Source: Durusdinium trenchii
Lineage: Eukaryota > Sar > Dinophyceae > Suessiales > Symbiodiniaceae
Assembly (NCBI GenBank): GCA_963970005.1
Contig: CAXAMN010022873.1
Location: forward strand, 264,035 to 328,034
Reading direction: 5' to 3'
DNA length: 64,000 nt
The translations under genes were made by a program, and so were the position numbers. The notes below the pieces were generated by a model that worked only from the letters and a program-made list of their open reading frames with translations, was not told the DNA's origin and searched no databases. Shown piece by piece: positions 12,790-22,298 of the stretch; position 1 is the stretch's first letter, and the number at the start of each line of letters is the position of its first letter.

Positions 12790-13295
12790 ACAAAACACCG
12801 TAAATAGCAGTGTTTTGAGCTCCTCCAGTCTGCAAGAGTAGCCTCAAACCACGCAATTTACAGTGTTTTCTGTGGCTGTCCGGCCAATAAATAACCTCGT
12901 AAAAACCGATGGTTTTTGAAGTGTCTAGGCTTCAAAAAAGGTCGAACAATTACCCAAAACCTGGAACGATTTTGTCGGAAAGGCTTTTTTCGGCGTTTGG
13001 AGGCTTCTAAATGGCACAAAGCGACGGTATTTACATGGGTTTGTGTGCCTTCCCGGCACAAACCCCTGTAAATTGCGATGGTTTTAGGCTGTGTACGCTT
13101 CAAAGTGGCCACAAAACACCGTAAATACCAGTGTTTTGAGCTCCTCCTATCTTCAAGAGTGACCTCAAACCACGCTATTTGCAGGATTTTAGTGGCTTTT
13201 TCGGCGCTTGGAGGCTTCAAAGTGGCACAAAGCGACGGTACTTACACGGGCTTGTGCGCCTTCCGGGCACAAAGCATGTAAATTGGGATGGTTTT
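12790..13295. repeat. Diverged direct duplication, about 320 and 210 bp spacing
   Basis: A block beginning CAAAACACCGTAAATA at 12,791 recurs at 13,112 (321 bp apart) and is matched for about 70 bases. A second block beginning GGCTTTTTTCGGCG at 12,982 recurs at 13,194 (212 bp apart) and is matched for about 100 bases. The copies differ by scattered substitutions. The right copy lacks roughly 110 bases that separate the blocks in the left copy. This is a tandem duplication followed by an internal deletion, or repeated units of a longer family. Long open frames here are by-products of the repeat. Confidence 0.8.
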
Positions 13296-14394
13296 GAGCT
13301 ATACAGACGTTTGTGCATTAGTTTTTCTATCATCACGCCAAGTAACTTTCGCAATATTCTCTCACACTCAGTACTTGGTGCTTTGCCTTAACTTTGATCC
13401 TTTAGCAAGGGCTTCTGTTCAACAGGGGGGCCCTGACCTCCTCCAGGGTTACGTCTAATTCCCTGCTACCTTTCGTTCACCCCCTCCTCTTTCAAGTTCT
13501 CTTGCGGATGGTGTTGGAATGAGCAATGTATTCTCTCACTTTCGTTCCCGCTTCTCAAGTTTACCGTCTACGTTTGGGAAGAGCAGTTCGAACAGGTGTC
13601 CTGCGCCAGGGTACCTACACTGTGCAGGCTCGGGGATGTGCCCTTTGCGTCGCACCTTCAATCTTTGTCAAACGTCCATGCAGTTTGAGACTGGTAGATT
13701 TTGTAGGACGTGGAAGATGCCGCTTACAAGAAGCCGTCGGATTGTAAGAGCATCAAGCTCTTCAAGAAGCTTTCCATGTCGCAGACCTTGGTGTGACCCT
13801 CAAAGATTGTATATGCTTTGTACATTTTCCGATGGCAAAAGGCCGTTCATCGATTTTCTCTGGAGAAAAGAGTGGACCGAAGTTGTCCTTGATGCTTAAG
13901 ATGTCTTAAGATTACTTAAGATCTTAAAGCCACTTGGTAGATCTGTGACAGTGGGTCAATGTCGTCAATACATGTCAAATACACGTCAATAATACTGTAA
14001 TCACCGCGACCGATCACCATAATCAACTGATGCTCCATGGGGATTGGTCAACGATAACGACCGCTCCACCGGCCTGCCGGTCCACGCTGGTCGGGGTCGG
14101 CAGGCACCAGAGCCCACCTGGCCGGACGTGGAGTCGGCCACCCAAGACTCGGGATGAGCGATGCGGAGTGACGCGATGAATCGATTCTGCTTGGATCGAT
14201 GTTGTTGAAAACATCACCATCACATCACCTTCACCATTGCCAAATGGGTTTTCGAACGGCTTTAGATATCGACGCTGCGTCAGTTTGGATGTTCTTTGTC
14301 AAGCATGTCGTTGGCCTTGTTAGTGGGACTCACCTTTTGTTTGAAGGCTTAGGCGACCTGTTTTGTTTTGGTTGTGTGTGCGCAATGCAAAAAG
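13296..14394. other. No recognised gene; possible exons
   Basis: A plus-strand open stretch at 13,519-13,899 and an alternative frame from 13,526 both look partly exon-like, but neither gives a recognisable motif. Four copies of CTTAAGAT-like palindromes sit at about 13,893-13,928. An intron leading to the exon at 14,395 is likely in the right part. Confidence 0.3.
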
Positions 14395-14515
14395 GCTGGA
14401 AGAGGAAGAGTTACTCCGCTTCAACGACACGGAGCACTGGAAGGCAGAGATGCGCGTTCACTGCGGAACAGTTGGGGATCCTTGCGGTTCCAGTTGTATA
14501 AAAAAATATACCTGA
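14395..14515 (+). CDS. Terminal exon of an unrecognised gene
   Basis: After an acceptor ending AAAAAG|G, this frame encodes a charged, helix-like stretch (LEEEELLRFNDTEHWKAEMR) followed by VHCGTVGDPCG and a TGA stop at 14,513-14,515. The two other plus frames give no sensible protein here. The length is about 40 residues. I could not find the preceding exon with confidence; the stretch at 14,200-14,390 contains open frames but no clear match. The function is unknown. Confidence 0.45.
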
Positions 14516-14576
14516 AGAAAACAAGCTTTTATCAAAACGAGGTCCTTCTTCAGAACCTACACTTCTGTAGGTTTTT
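14512..14576 (+). promoter_or_regulatory. Two adjacent hairpins at the start of a 3' UTR
   Basis: CTGAAGAA at 14,512-14,519 pairs perfectly with TTCTTCAG at 14,546-14,553. Directly after it, AACCTACA (14,554-14,561) pairs perfectly with TGTAGGTT (14,566-14,573) across a CTTC loop, followed by a T run. The left arm of the first stem contains the TGA stop codon of the upstream exon. An RNA structure in the 3' UTR or a mobile-element end are both possible. Confidence 0.4.
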
Positions 14577-15184
14577 GCTTCTCAAGGTATAGTATACATA
14601 AGTTATAAGGTACCCCCTGTAGATATACACATAATTTGGCTTTCCAGGACATGGGGACGGGACTAACGCCGCAATTTAAAGAGTATTGCGGAACAGGTCT
14701 TGTCCACAGCGCGTTTTGAGCTTCAGCGATGGACCTGAGCTCCCCTGCTGCGACAACGCCGGTGCATCCATGAGCCCGCTAGACCTTTCTTCCTTTTCAT
14801 GTTCATTGTTTCTAGTAGCCATGGTCTCCAACCTACTAGCGGCGGCCTCCAACCTAATAGCAAACGATATCATACACTATTTGCGTTATTTGGCAGAATC
14901 AGGCATTGAGAACGACGCAACCCTTGCTATGGCCGATTGACGCTGCATGCGAGACAGCCGAACAGTACTGTAAGGTCAACCATCTTGTCGGTGCCTTCGA
15001 AGAGCTACCGCGGTTGGGAGAGCAGGTATACACTCACTCACAGTTGAAAATAACGGTCCTCGAAGACTGCACCAGACTGTAAACCAATCTGGTGCAGGAT
15101 TTGATGACCAATGTTTTCACCACTTTCATGTTCGGAGGAAAGGTGATGTGAGTGAGTGTAAACCCCGCGTTTACCCCAACAGCG
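14577..15184. other. No recognised gene
   Basis: A plus-strand frame at 14,686-14,940 contains a hydrophobic stretch but no recognisable motif. Nothing else is supported. Confidence 0.3.
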
Positions 15185-16042
15185 TTACCCCGCCGAAGGC
15201 ATCGTCAGAGTATCTGAAATAGACTTGACTTGACTGCGGGACCTTTTGAGCTCACAAGATGGCCCACACCACGCGACCATCGGCTGGCAGGAGCAACCAG
15301 GTGGTTTGACCACGTACCACCGGCATACCACGTGGGTGGAAGAGGGGAGGTTGAAGAACAACGGGGCCCATGCAGTACGTAGACCAGTACCAAGGCAGGG
15401 TGCCACCGATGGATTTGGGCAAGCTGGTGATGGAGCTGGATCAAGTGAGACATCTTGGTGACTCATCCACTCTTGGCGCATCCGCACATCCACGAGCGCC
15501 CAAACTGGAGTGCCACGGCATTGACTCACTAAGACGGTGACGCACGAGATGACCAACTGCTTTACCGTTGCGAAGATGTCAGGGTCGAGGAGGTCCAGAT
15601 ACTTTGTCATGGGCATCCCTTTGGGGTTTGGCAGACGCAACACTGGTTTGATGCTCACTGGCACCGTGTGGACATGGTAGAAAGCAGTGGGAACACCCAC
15701 TTGGGGCATCAAGACTTTGACCAACGTGTGATGCAGCACTGCAGGCACTGCATAAAGATCTTCGAGAAAAAACAGAAACATCACAGACTTTGGACACATG
15801 GCCCAAGGACGCAAGTTGCACCTCTCGCGGTGAAGAAAGCCAAACGAGCGATGTCGGCTCCACACCGCGATCGGACAACGGGTGCAATCGGAAGACATGA
15901 ACATTTGATAACATTTGCATGTCCAAGTATGGGCCTTGCAACTCTGCTTGGGAGTGCTGGAAAGAACATGGCAACATAGGCAACCCTGCCGCACCAGAAA
16001 ACTGCTACGGTGTTGTAAGGTGCCTCTGTGGGGATGTGACAT
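15185..16042 (-). CDS. Hypothetical 285-codon open frame
   Basis: This is an unusually long open stretch for the region (285 codons). Its central part reads like a protein (for example SIKPVLRLPNPKGMPMTKYL), while its ends are Cys/Pro-rich and less convincing. No domain is recognised. It opposes the direction of the surrounding plus-strand exons, and the complementary strand also has a fair open frame at 15,668-15,979. It could be a chance frame, an exon of a minus-strand gene, or a relic of a mobile element. Confidence 0.25.
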   Translation of the reverse strand: MSHPHRGTLQHRSSFLVRQGCLCCHVLSSTPKQSCKAHTWTCKCYQMFMSSDCTRCPIAVWSRHRSFGFLHRERCNLRPWAMCPKSVMFLFFLEDLYAVPAVLHHTLVKVLMPQVGVPTAFYHVHTVPVSIKPVLRLPNPKGMPMTKYLDLLDPDIFATVKQLVISCVTVLVSQCRGTPVWALVDVRMRQEWMSHQDVSLDPAPSPACPNPSVAPCLGTGLRTAWAPLFFNLPSSTHVVCRWYVVKPPGCSCQPMVAWCGPSCELKRSRSQVKSISDTLTMPSAG

Positions 16043-18084
16043 GAGGTGACCTCATTGACCTTGACAAACCATGACTAAGGCATCATGACACAGCCCTGAA
16101 GATGATCAGTCCATTCATCAATGAATTCGTTCTTTTCATTCTTTCCTGCATCTGTGATGAATACGCTAGACCCAGTTTGCGCCCAATGCTAGATTAGATA
16201 TGGGATGTGAACTTCCTTGTGTCAGCCTTTGGCCTTTTTGTCAAGTCCAGGTGGTCCAGAGTGCTTTGGAACATGCCTTTCACAGCACCTCGGATGGATT
16301 CGAACAGCGAACCCTCTCGCCGATCTCGCCGATCTCCCGAGCCGGCTTTCCGAGGTTTGCCGGAGCAGCTTCCAGTGCAAGTTGTGGACATTTCAGAGGC
16401 GCAAGAAAGACCATATCCCGCATCCCCATATTATGGGTGTGATAATTGGGAGAGATCTAACAAAAACACAACAGATGCCTCATTTTTGAGACATTCAAAG
16501 TGCACGTCTGTAAAGCTGAAGTTTGCTGAATGCCCTTGCTTGGCATTCTGTGATTGGTTTGGTCAAAATATGTCAACATGTCTTCGGTTGTTAGTTGTTT
16601 ATTGGAAATGGGAAACCACATGAAACAAAGAATTGGTTTTGATATGTTTTGATTGATTTTGTACATGTTTGAGTTGTTAGCGTAAAGTCTCCCCCGACAT
16701 CGGCGCTACGCTACTCATCCAAACCTCTCAGTCGCTGCCCGTGGCGCTGCTGTCACCTGTCATTCACACCAGAGCCAGTGGAATTGTTGCAGGTGAGGAA
16801 CACCTGTGTTGGGAAGTTGGATGGATTGTTCAGGTCCGTTGTTATTTTTCGCCAGGGTTCATTGTTACCTGTGGTGCAAATCTGTCAAGAACAAGCACTC
16901 CACAGCTAACAACATGCATGGGAATGGACGGGAGTTGTTCTAAGCCACACACACACATACATGAGCAATTGTCACGAAAGATGTGGAGATTAGAGTCTAG
17001 AGCCTTTACTTAGATTAAGTTCACCTCACAGGATGCACTTGTTCTGCAGTTGTTAGAGTTAGAGTCCTGACTCGGTTGGTAGAAGGACGGTCGCCGGAAA
17101 CTCCGCGCTGGTTGGGTGGGTCACTTGATTGAGGCATATTGTCGAGATCCTTGTTTCATATTGTTTGCGCGATCTGAGGTGTCAGCAGCAAAGCTGAGAA
17201 AGAGGCGGCAGTGTATGCTGTTCATTAGGGATTGTAGTAGTAAAATGCATTAAAGGCATGAGACTACTGATAAAGCTACCATTGACTGGATTGGATATCA
17301 TCAGGTATTGCATTCCTGGATATTGTTATTGCCAGGTAATGCAATCTTTGTTGGCGCATTCCGAGCTTCCGGCTGAGGCAATTGGTTTTGCAAACATGTT
17401 TTGGTGTGAACTGCTCGTAGATTCCACCTGCACATTGGCTGAAATGATGCATCAGGGAAACAGTTCAGCACAGGTGCACTTGCTCCTTGCATCTCCACAA
17501 CAAGTGATCCAGGCATCCGGACATGTCTTGACAAGTGACACAGGATCATTGGATCCAGGTTTTCAACAAAACCATTGGACCCAGCCAGCGATGAAGAGGT
17601 GAATAGACATGTCACGACGTAGTGAGTCTTCCTGAACTTAGACTCGCTCCCAGTCCAAGAGGTTCAAAATGGTTCAAAGAGCAAGGTCACCAAGATCGGG
17701 CCGTATCTAATCCCATGAGGCGCATGAGGCGCTTCAAACGCCAGGCGGCATTGCCTGCACCATATCCACCGGCCAAGGCTCTGAGTAGAGCTGGGAGAAG
17801 GATGGCGAGAATCACGACGATGATATTGATATTAAGACCAATATCAAGGATTATCATGATTTGGACTGCAAACAGTAAGTGGAAACGAAGGGACTTCGTA
17901 CTCCATGAGTAATCGGAGACGGGACTGGCACATCCCGAGCCACTTGAATATGCACAGGATGGGCCGAGCGAAGAGACATGGCCGGCGGCTGTCTTGGTGT
18001 GCGAGGATTTGCTTCGTTGGATGCTGTCACAATCGTGGTTTGAATGTGACTCTGCACCGGACAGGTTTGATCATTTTTCTTGAT
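16043..18084. other. No recognised gene; a few exon-like frames
   Basis: Plus-strand stretches at about 16,260-16,440 and 17,336-17,602 look somewhat exon-like; the latter begins after an AG and encodes a mixed helix-like sequence starting VMQSLLAHSELPAEAIG. None gives a family match. Direction would agree with the neighbouring plus-strand genes. Confidence 0.25.
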
Positions 18085-18089
18085 GTTTC

Positions 18090-18240
18090 TACGTTCGCTT
18101 CTTGTTGCTACTAGTAAGGCACTTGTTACTACTAGCGATGCACTTGTTCCTAGTNNNNNNNNNNTTGTTCCTAGTAGCTTCTTGTTACTACTAGTAAGGC
18201 ACTTGTTACTAGTAGCGATGCACTTGTTACTATTTTTCTT
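18090..18240. repeat. Minisatellite (CTAGTAAGGCACTTGTTAC family) interrupted by a 10-N gap
   Basis: Units of about 40 bases alternate ACTAGTAAGGCACTTGTTAC with TAGCGATGCACTTGTT. At least two full units lie on either side of ten Ns at 18,155-18,164, so the gap falls inside the array and its true length is unknown. The same unit recurs at about 40,325-40,415. Confidence 0.85.
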
Positions 18241-20319
18241 GAAATTTGTGGAACTCATACCTGGAACAACCTGGGAATCTTTTCGTGCTGCAACAAGAAG
18301 AATTAGAATCTGACTATAGAAGATAGAATTCCAGGCATGTGACAGTCCACGACGACTGGACCGTTCATCCCTCCCCACCTGTCGTGGTCGACTCGTCCCG
18401 AGCGACCCGAGCCACGCAGGACATCGTCGGAGCCTCCGGACATCTTCGATCTGAGGCCCTCCAGGCACCGAGCACAGTCCCGAGCGGCAGGTACCGTTGA
18501 TTTGGGGGGGTGCCGGTGTATTTGGGGGGGGAAGAGACCAGGGGATCTTCAAACAAAAAAAGACCTTTCTGAAGCAGACGGTTTCGGATCATTTGTGATT
18601 AGCAGCTGATGAGCTAATTACTATATTGAATATATTCTTCTTGTCCATAAAAAAGGATTTGGAGAAAAGGATGAGAATAGATACGACCTGACAGTCTTAT
18701 GAGACGGGCAAAGACTGGAAGACATCCTGAAGATGACCGCATTAGTTTCGCCCAAGGACTTGGCCCTGCTGTGGCGGAGCCTGGGAGGCCAAATTGACTC
18801 GATTTGGTCAAAGATGGTAAAGGATGTACCAAACATACCAGACATGTAGATAAGTGTAGATAAGTGTAGGTTGTAGAGTTGTAGACCATGCATGTGTAGA
18901 CTCCTGTGGAGTTGTTTTCATGTTTCTTGGCCACTGACATACCGGCCCTGCATGGCAGCGGTTGCACCGCAGGTCAGCTCAAGTCACGTGAGCTTCGAGT
19001 GGTGCCCGAGGCCGAAGCGACGGGTCTGACGGCCTCTTTCGGAACGGCTCAACTGGAGAAGCTGATGTGCAATATTGTAATAGTTATTGTATTATGTCAC
19101 TATGTGGTTTTGCATGTCTTTGATTTTTTAAAGTTTGTTGTGGCAGGCTTGAATCCCAGTTGCTTTTCTTCACACGTTGCTGTGACCTGGGGTTGCGTCT
19201 TTTGCCAGGCGATCTCCTTGAAACTCCGTCTCATTGAGAGCACAGAGTTGGAAAGGATCGGCGGTTGATGGCAGCAAACGTTGTCGCTACGCCTCAACGC
19301 ATCATGCTGTCACAGAAGCGAAAACAACCAATGCGCGCACACACGTCCTGTTTTTGCAGACAGATCTTGAAGACATTCTGGTGGATTTCTGTGGATTTCC
19401 GGCCTTTTGCCTCAGGAGGACGCGAGTGGTGGAACGCCCTGGCGGAGTGGACGTCTCCGAAGTGAATGCGTTGAGCGTGACAGAGTTTCTCAGCGCGAAG
19501 CTGAGAAGAGCGAGCACTCACACCGCTAAACCGGTCGCAGGGGGTGTTCAGTTCAAGAAGACCTTGAAAAAAAGAGCAACCATCAGACTGACTGTCAATG
19601 GTGACTTCTCGTCCAGCAGGGCCATGGTGACTTTTCGGACAGGTTTCAGCAGCCACACCGGTTCCACACCGTGGCGGGTTTCAGACACCGGTTCCTCGTA
19701 GACTCTGAGGCTTAGAGGAATCCGTCCTGAAGCCCAAATGGCTGAGTGCTGAGGTGGGGTGTGGCTCCCACCACCAGGGTGAAGTTGGGTTTGCACCACT
19801 TCACCATTGGATGCGTGGGATTTACTCAATGGTTGGACACCACCACCCTATTTAATGACCCGGTTGGTTGCAAAGAACTTGCAGAATTGCCTCAGTCTAC
19901 GTCAAGTGTCATGTCTTCAGCGCCTTTCGTCTATACTTGGGAGCTTGATTGCAAGGATTTGGCTGCCGTGCGCTACGGGAGACAGACATGATGTACATAC
20001 CAAAGTTGGGCAGGTGTTCGGTTCACTTCCAACCATTTGGAAAAGGATTGGGACAGGAGGTTCCCATGAGCTTAGTCCACATGAACAGCCCCCCAAGGTT
20101 TGACCAGATCCCCATGGCCTGCAGGTGGACGCCTTGACGCTTCCCTTAGCTTCCGCACTTCCGACAGCTTTGGCTGCTCTGAGCGCCAGAGGAGCGTTTT
20201 GAACAAAACATGATGCAGCGATCGATCTTAAGCAGACTGAGCAACTCCTCGTTAAGTAGAGGAAGCAAAAGAAAGGGATATCATTTTTGTGACCATCACT
20301 GTGCAATGGCTGCTGGCAG
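18241..20319. other. No recognised gene; possible exons
   Basis: A plus-strand frame at 19,234-19,701 is open for 155 codons, and a piece at about 19,200-19,260 is exon-like. No domain was recognised. A poly-G pair of GGGGGG runs occurs near 18,503-18,530. Confidence 0.25.
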
Positions 20320-21075
20320 GAAAGGATGGGCAGCCCTTGCTACGGGTACGTCTGGTGGCGACCGCTGAGGGAAAGGCAGGCCTTGAAGTTGCAGTGCCCA
20401 TAGTCCCGAGCCGCTTGCCCTGTATAGGTCAATGGCATCGTGGTGAGATGCTTGTGGGCGAAAGCAGGCCGATGTGAAGTTGAGCTGCTTTTAAAGTTTG
20501 ATTAGCATGGCTCATGGCTCCTTGCAGATTGGCAGTCGTGTTTTGCCAGGCCTTGCTATCGAGAAGCAAGCAGATGGGAGGCAATTGTCCAAGCCTCTCA
20601 ACTTTTTCGAAGCAGAATTCGATAGAATTCTACATCAGCATCATTTGCAACAATGTATCGGCCTCATCTGTTTGACACGCTGAGATGGGACTTCGTGCGC
20701 ATGCCGGCTCGCTGCTTTCAGGCTCGCCGGCATCCTTTGGCCGAACGACGCGGTCAACAGAGCACCGGACTTGAAGGTCCGGAGGCCCAACAGCAGCGAG
20801 ACACCGGGTCGCTGGTTTGGGTTAGTTACTATAGGTGAAGCAAACAAAACGGCCTTGTGCATTGTGGATCATTGTGGATCAGCAAACTATGCCACTTCAA
20901 TGGTGGTAAAGACAGACTTCACTGGTCTCGACGAGAACCAACGTGGAACACCAAGGTGGGAGATGCAGTGATTGTGACCATCCGTTATTCTCCAGCGAGG
21001 GGAATTATCGTCGGGGCCTCGGTATGTGTCAATGACTCTGTAGGATATATATCGGAATGGGATGATCCACATTAA
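20320..21075 (+). CDS. Exons forming the 3' end of an unrecognised gene
   Basis: Several plus-strand blocks look coding. 20,320-20,427 runs from a GGCAG|G acceptor to a GT donor (GKDGQPLLRVRLVATAEGK). About 20,528-20,660 follows CTTGCAG. About 20,725-20,950 includes LAGILWPNDAVNRAPDLKVR. About 20,955-21,075 includes GDAVIVTIRYSPARGIIVG and ends in TAA at 21,073-21,075. The last two blocks lie in different frames, so an intron or a one-base shift separates them. No family is recognised. The gene ends where the sequence turns AT-rich. Confidence 0.45.
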
Positions 21076-21450
21076 TTGGGTTTATTCATGTTTGTTCAAT
21101 CGTTACAATTTTTTCTGCATAATTATTACAATTGGAGGTATCTCCAACGTGTATTGAACGAATATCCAAAACTATATTAATATTACATATTCTTGTTATA
21201 TTATTCATAATATTACGATAAAACCTATCAATAAACACACGCGTATAATTCGGCCAAATTAATAATTTTAAACATCGATTAATATTTTGGGATTTTTTAC
21301 GAAGATATATTTGCTTTTGGGGGGCTTTATATTTGACTATTGGCTTTAATTTTAATGGAAAGATGAGGAAAGGATATTTAATAATTGGATTATTTTGGAA
21401 TATTTATGATTTGGAAGTGCTATTTCCAGTTCAAGTGTCCGCGGCCGTGT
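21076..21450. other. Left part of the AT-rich island
   Basis: Base composition changes abruptly just after the TAA at 21,075 to A/T-dominated sequence with many short ATAT and AATT runs. It resembles the long AT-rich stretch beginning at 28,422. The retrotransposon lies between the two, so it probably inserted into a pre-existing AT-rich island. Confidence 0.6.
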
Positions 21451-21545
21451 CTGGGGCTAACTACTATGGATCTTGTGGTTTTCTTTCCATAGATTGGTAT
21501 GTGGTTCCTTCCGATATTCACCATAGCTACTTTGATCCACTAGAT

Positions 21546-21612
21546 GTCCCCTAGAACTCGATCTCCCGATCTTAAATCCGGGAGGCTTGAACCCAGATGC
21601 TCTACCTTTTGT
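21546..21612 (-). other. tRNA-like or SINE-like fragment
   Basis: Read on the minus strand, this contains GGTAGAGCATC (a D-arm/box-A-like string), GGTTCAAGCC (box-B-like), and a stem CTCCCGGAT/ATCGGGAG enclosing TTAAG, similar to the anticodon arm of a Leu tRNA. The arms are not in a normal cloverleaf order, because the T-arm-like string comes before the anticodon-like stem. It is more likely a rearranged tRNA-derived repeat than a tRNA gene. Confidence 0.25.
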
Positions 21613-21965
21613 ACCCCAAGGATTCAAGCCTGGCGTGAGGGTTGCCAACCTTTCTTTCTTCACGGGTTGGCGAAAGTGCAATGCATTCTCCTGCACCTAC
21701 TAAAACATGCACGAAAGCCAGTGAAGTCTGGGCGATGTTTGGTTACGGCTAGTTGGTGCACTAGTCTCGAATAAGGCGTATTAAGCGTTCGTTCCGCAGG
21801 GTATGCAAACGTGCATTATAAATTGGACACATTAGTTACCATGGCAGATGCTTTATAGCATCCGACGTGCTTTTTCGGTTGCGAGGTCCTTTGAAGGCTG
21901 AAATACAAAGGTCAACACTGTAACCTCGATCTCGACAGGCACAACAATTTGGTGTTGTTCTGAAG

Positions 21966-22298
21966 CTTCTCTCCTGGAATGCCACAAAATGCTTGAGTTA
22001 CCATAAATGGTTAGGCTGGTCTACGGGCCGACCCGAAGATGTACTCTTGATTCAAGAATCCAACTGGAAGTTTAATGGATAATGGGAAATTGAACATTGG
22101 TATTGCATTCACTCTTAAGAGGCCGCTGCGAGCCAGCTTATCATGATCCGTAAAACATTGATCCGAGCATCCATGTTGGCGTATACGGTGTTGATTTTAG
22201 GCAGATTGTTGCATATTCGCTTGATGCTGGACAGGGTCCATGATTTGTACACAATATATTAGACGGCCTGGAGCACGACCAAGTCAAGCCGTGTTCTG
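21966..22298 (+). pseudogene. Broken N-terminal part of the LINE endonuclease
   Basis: In the same frame as the reverse transcriptase ORF, the sequence reads LLSWNAT, then VLLIQESNW, the typical start of an apurinic-type endonuclease (SWN and QE-W motifs), and later LGRLLHIRLML. Three stops interrupt it: TAA at 22,080-22,082, TAA at 22,116-22,118 and TAG at 22,260-22,262. By comparison with the family the last probably replaces a Gln codon (CAG to TAG). There is no ATG near the start of the downstream open frame, consistent with a truncated rather than redesigned ORF. Confidence 0.7.

Noticed and set aside
22080..22262. TAA and TAG in the endonuclease as sense codons (alternative genetic code)
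   Set aside because: ORF2 and the final frame end naturally at TGA and TAA at sensible protein ends, and other genes in the window use TAA and TGA as stops. Decay of this copy is simpler.
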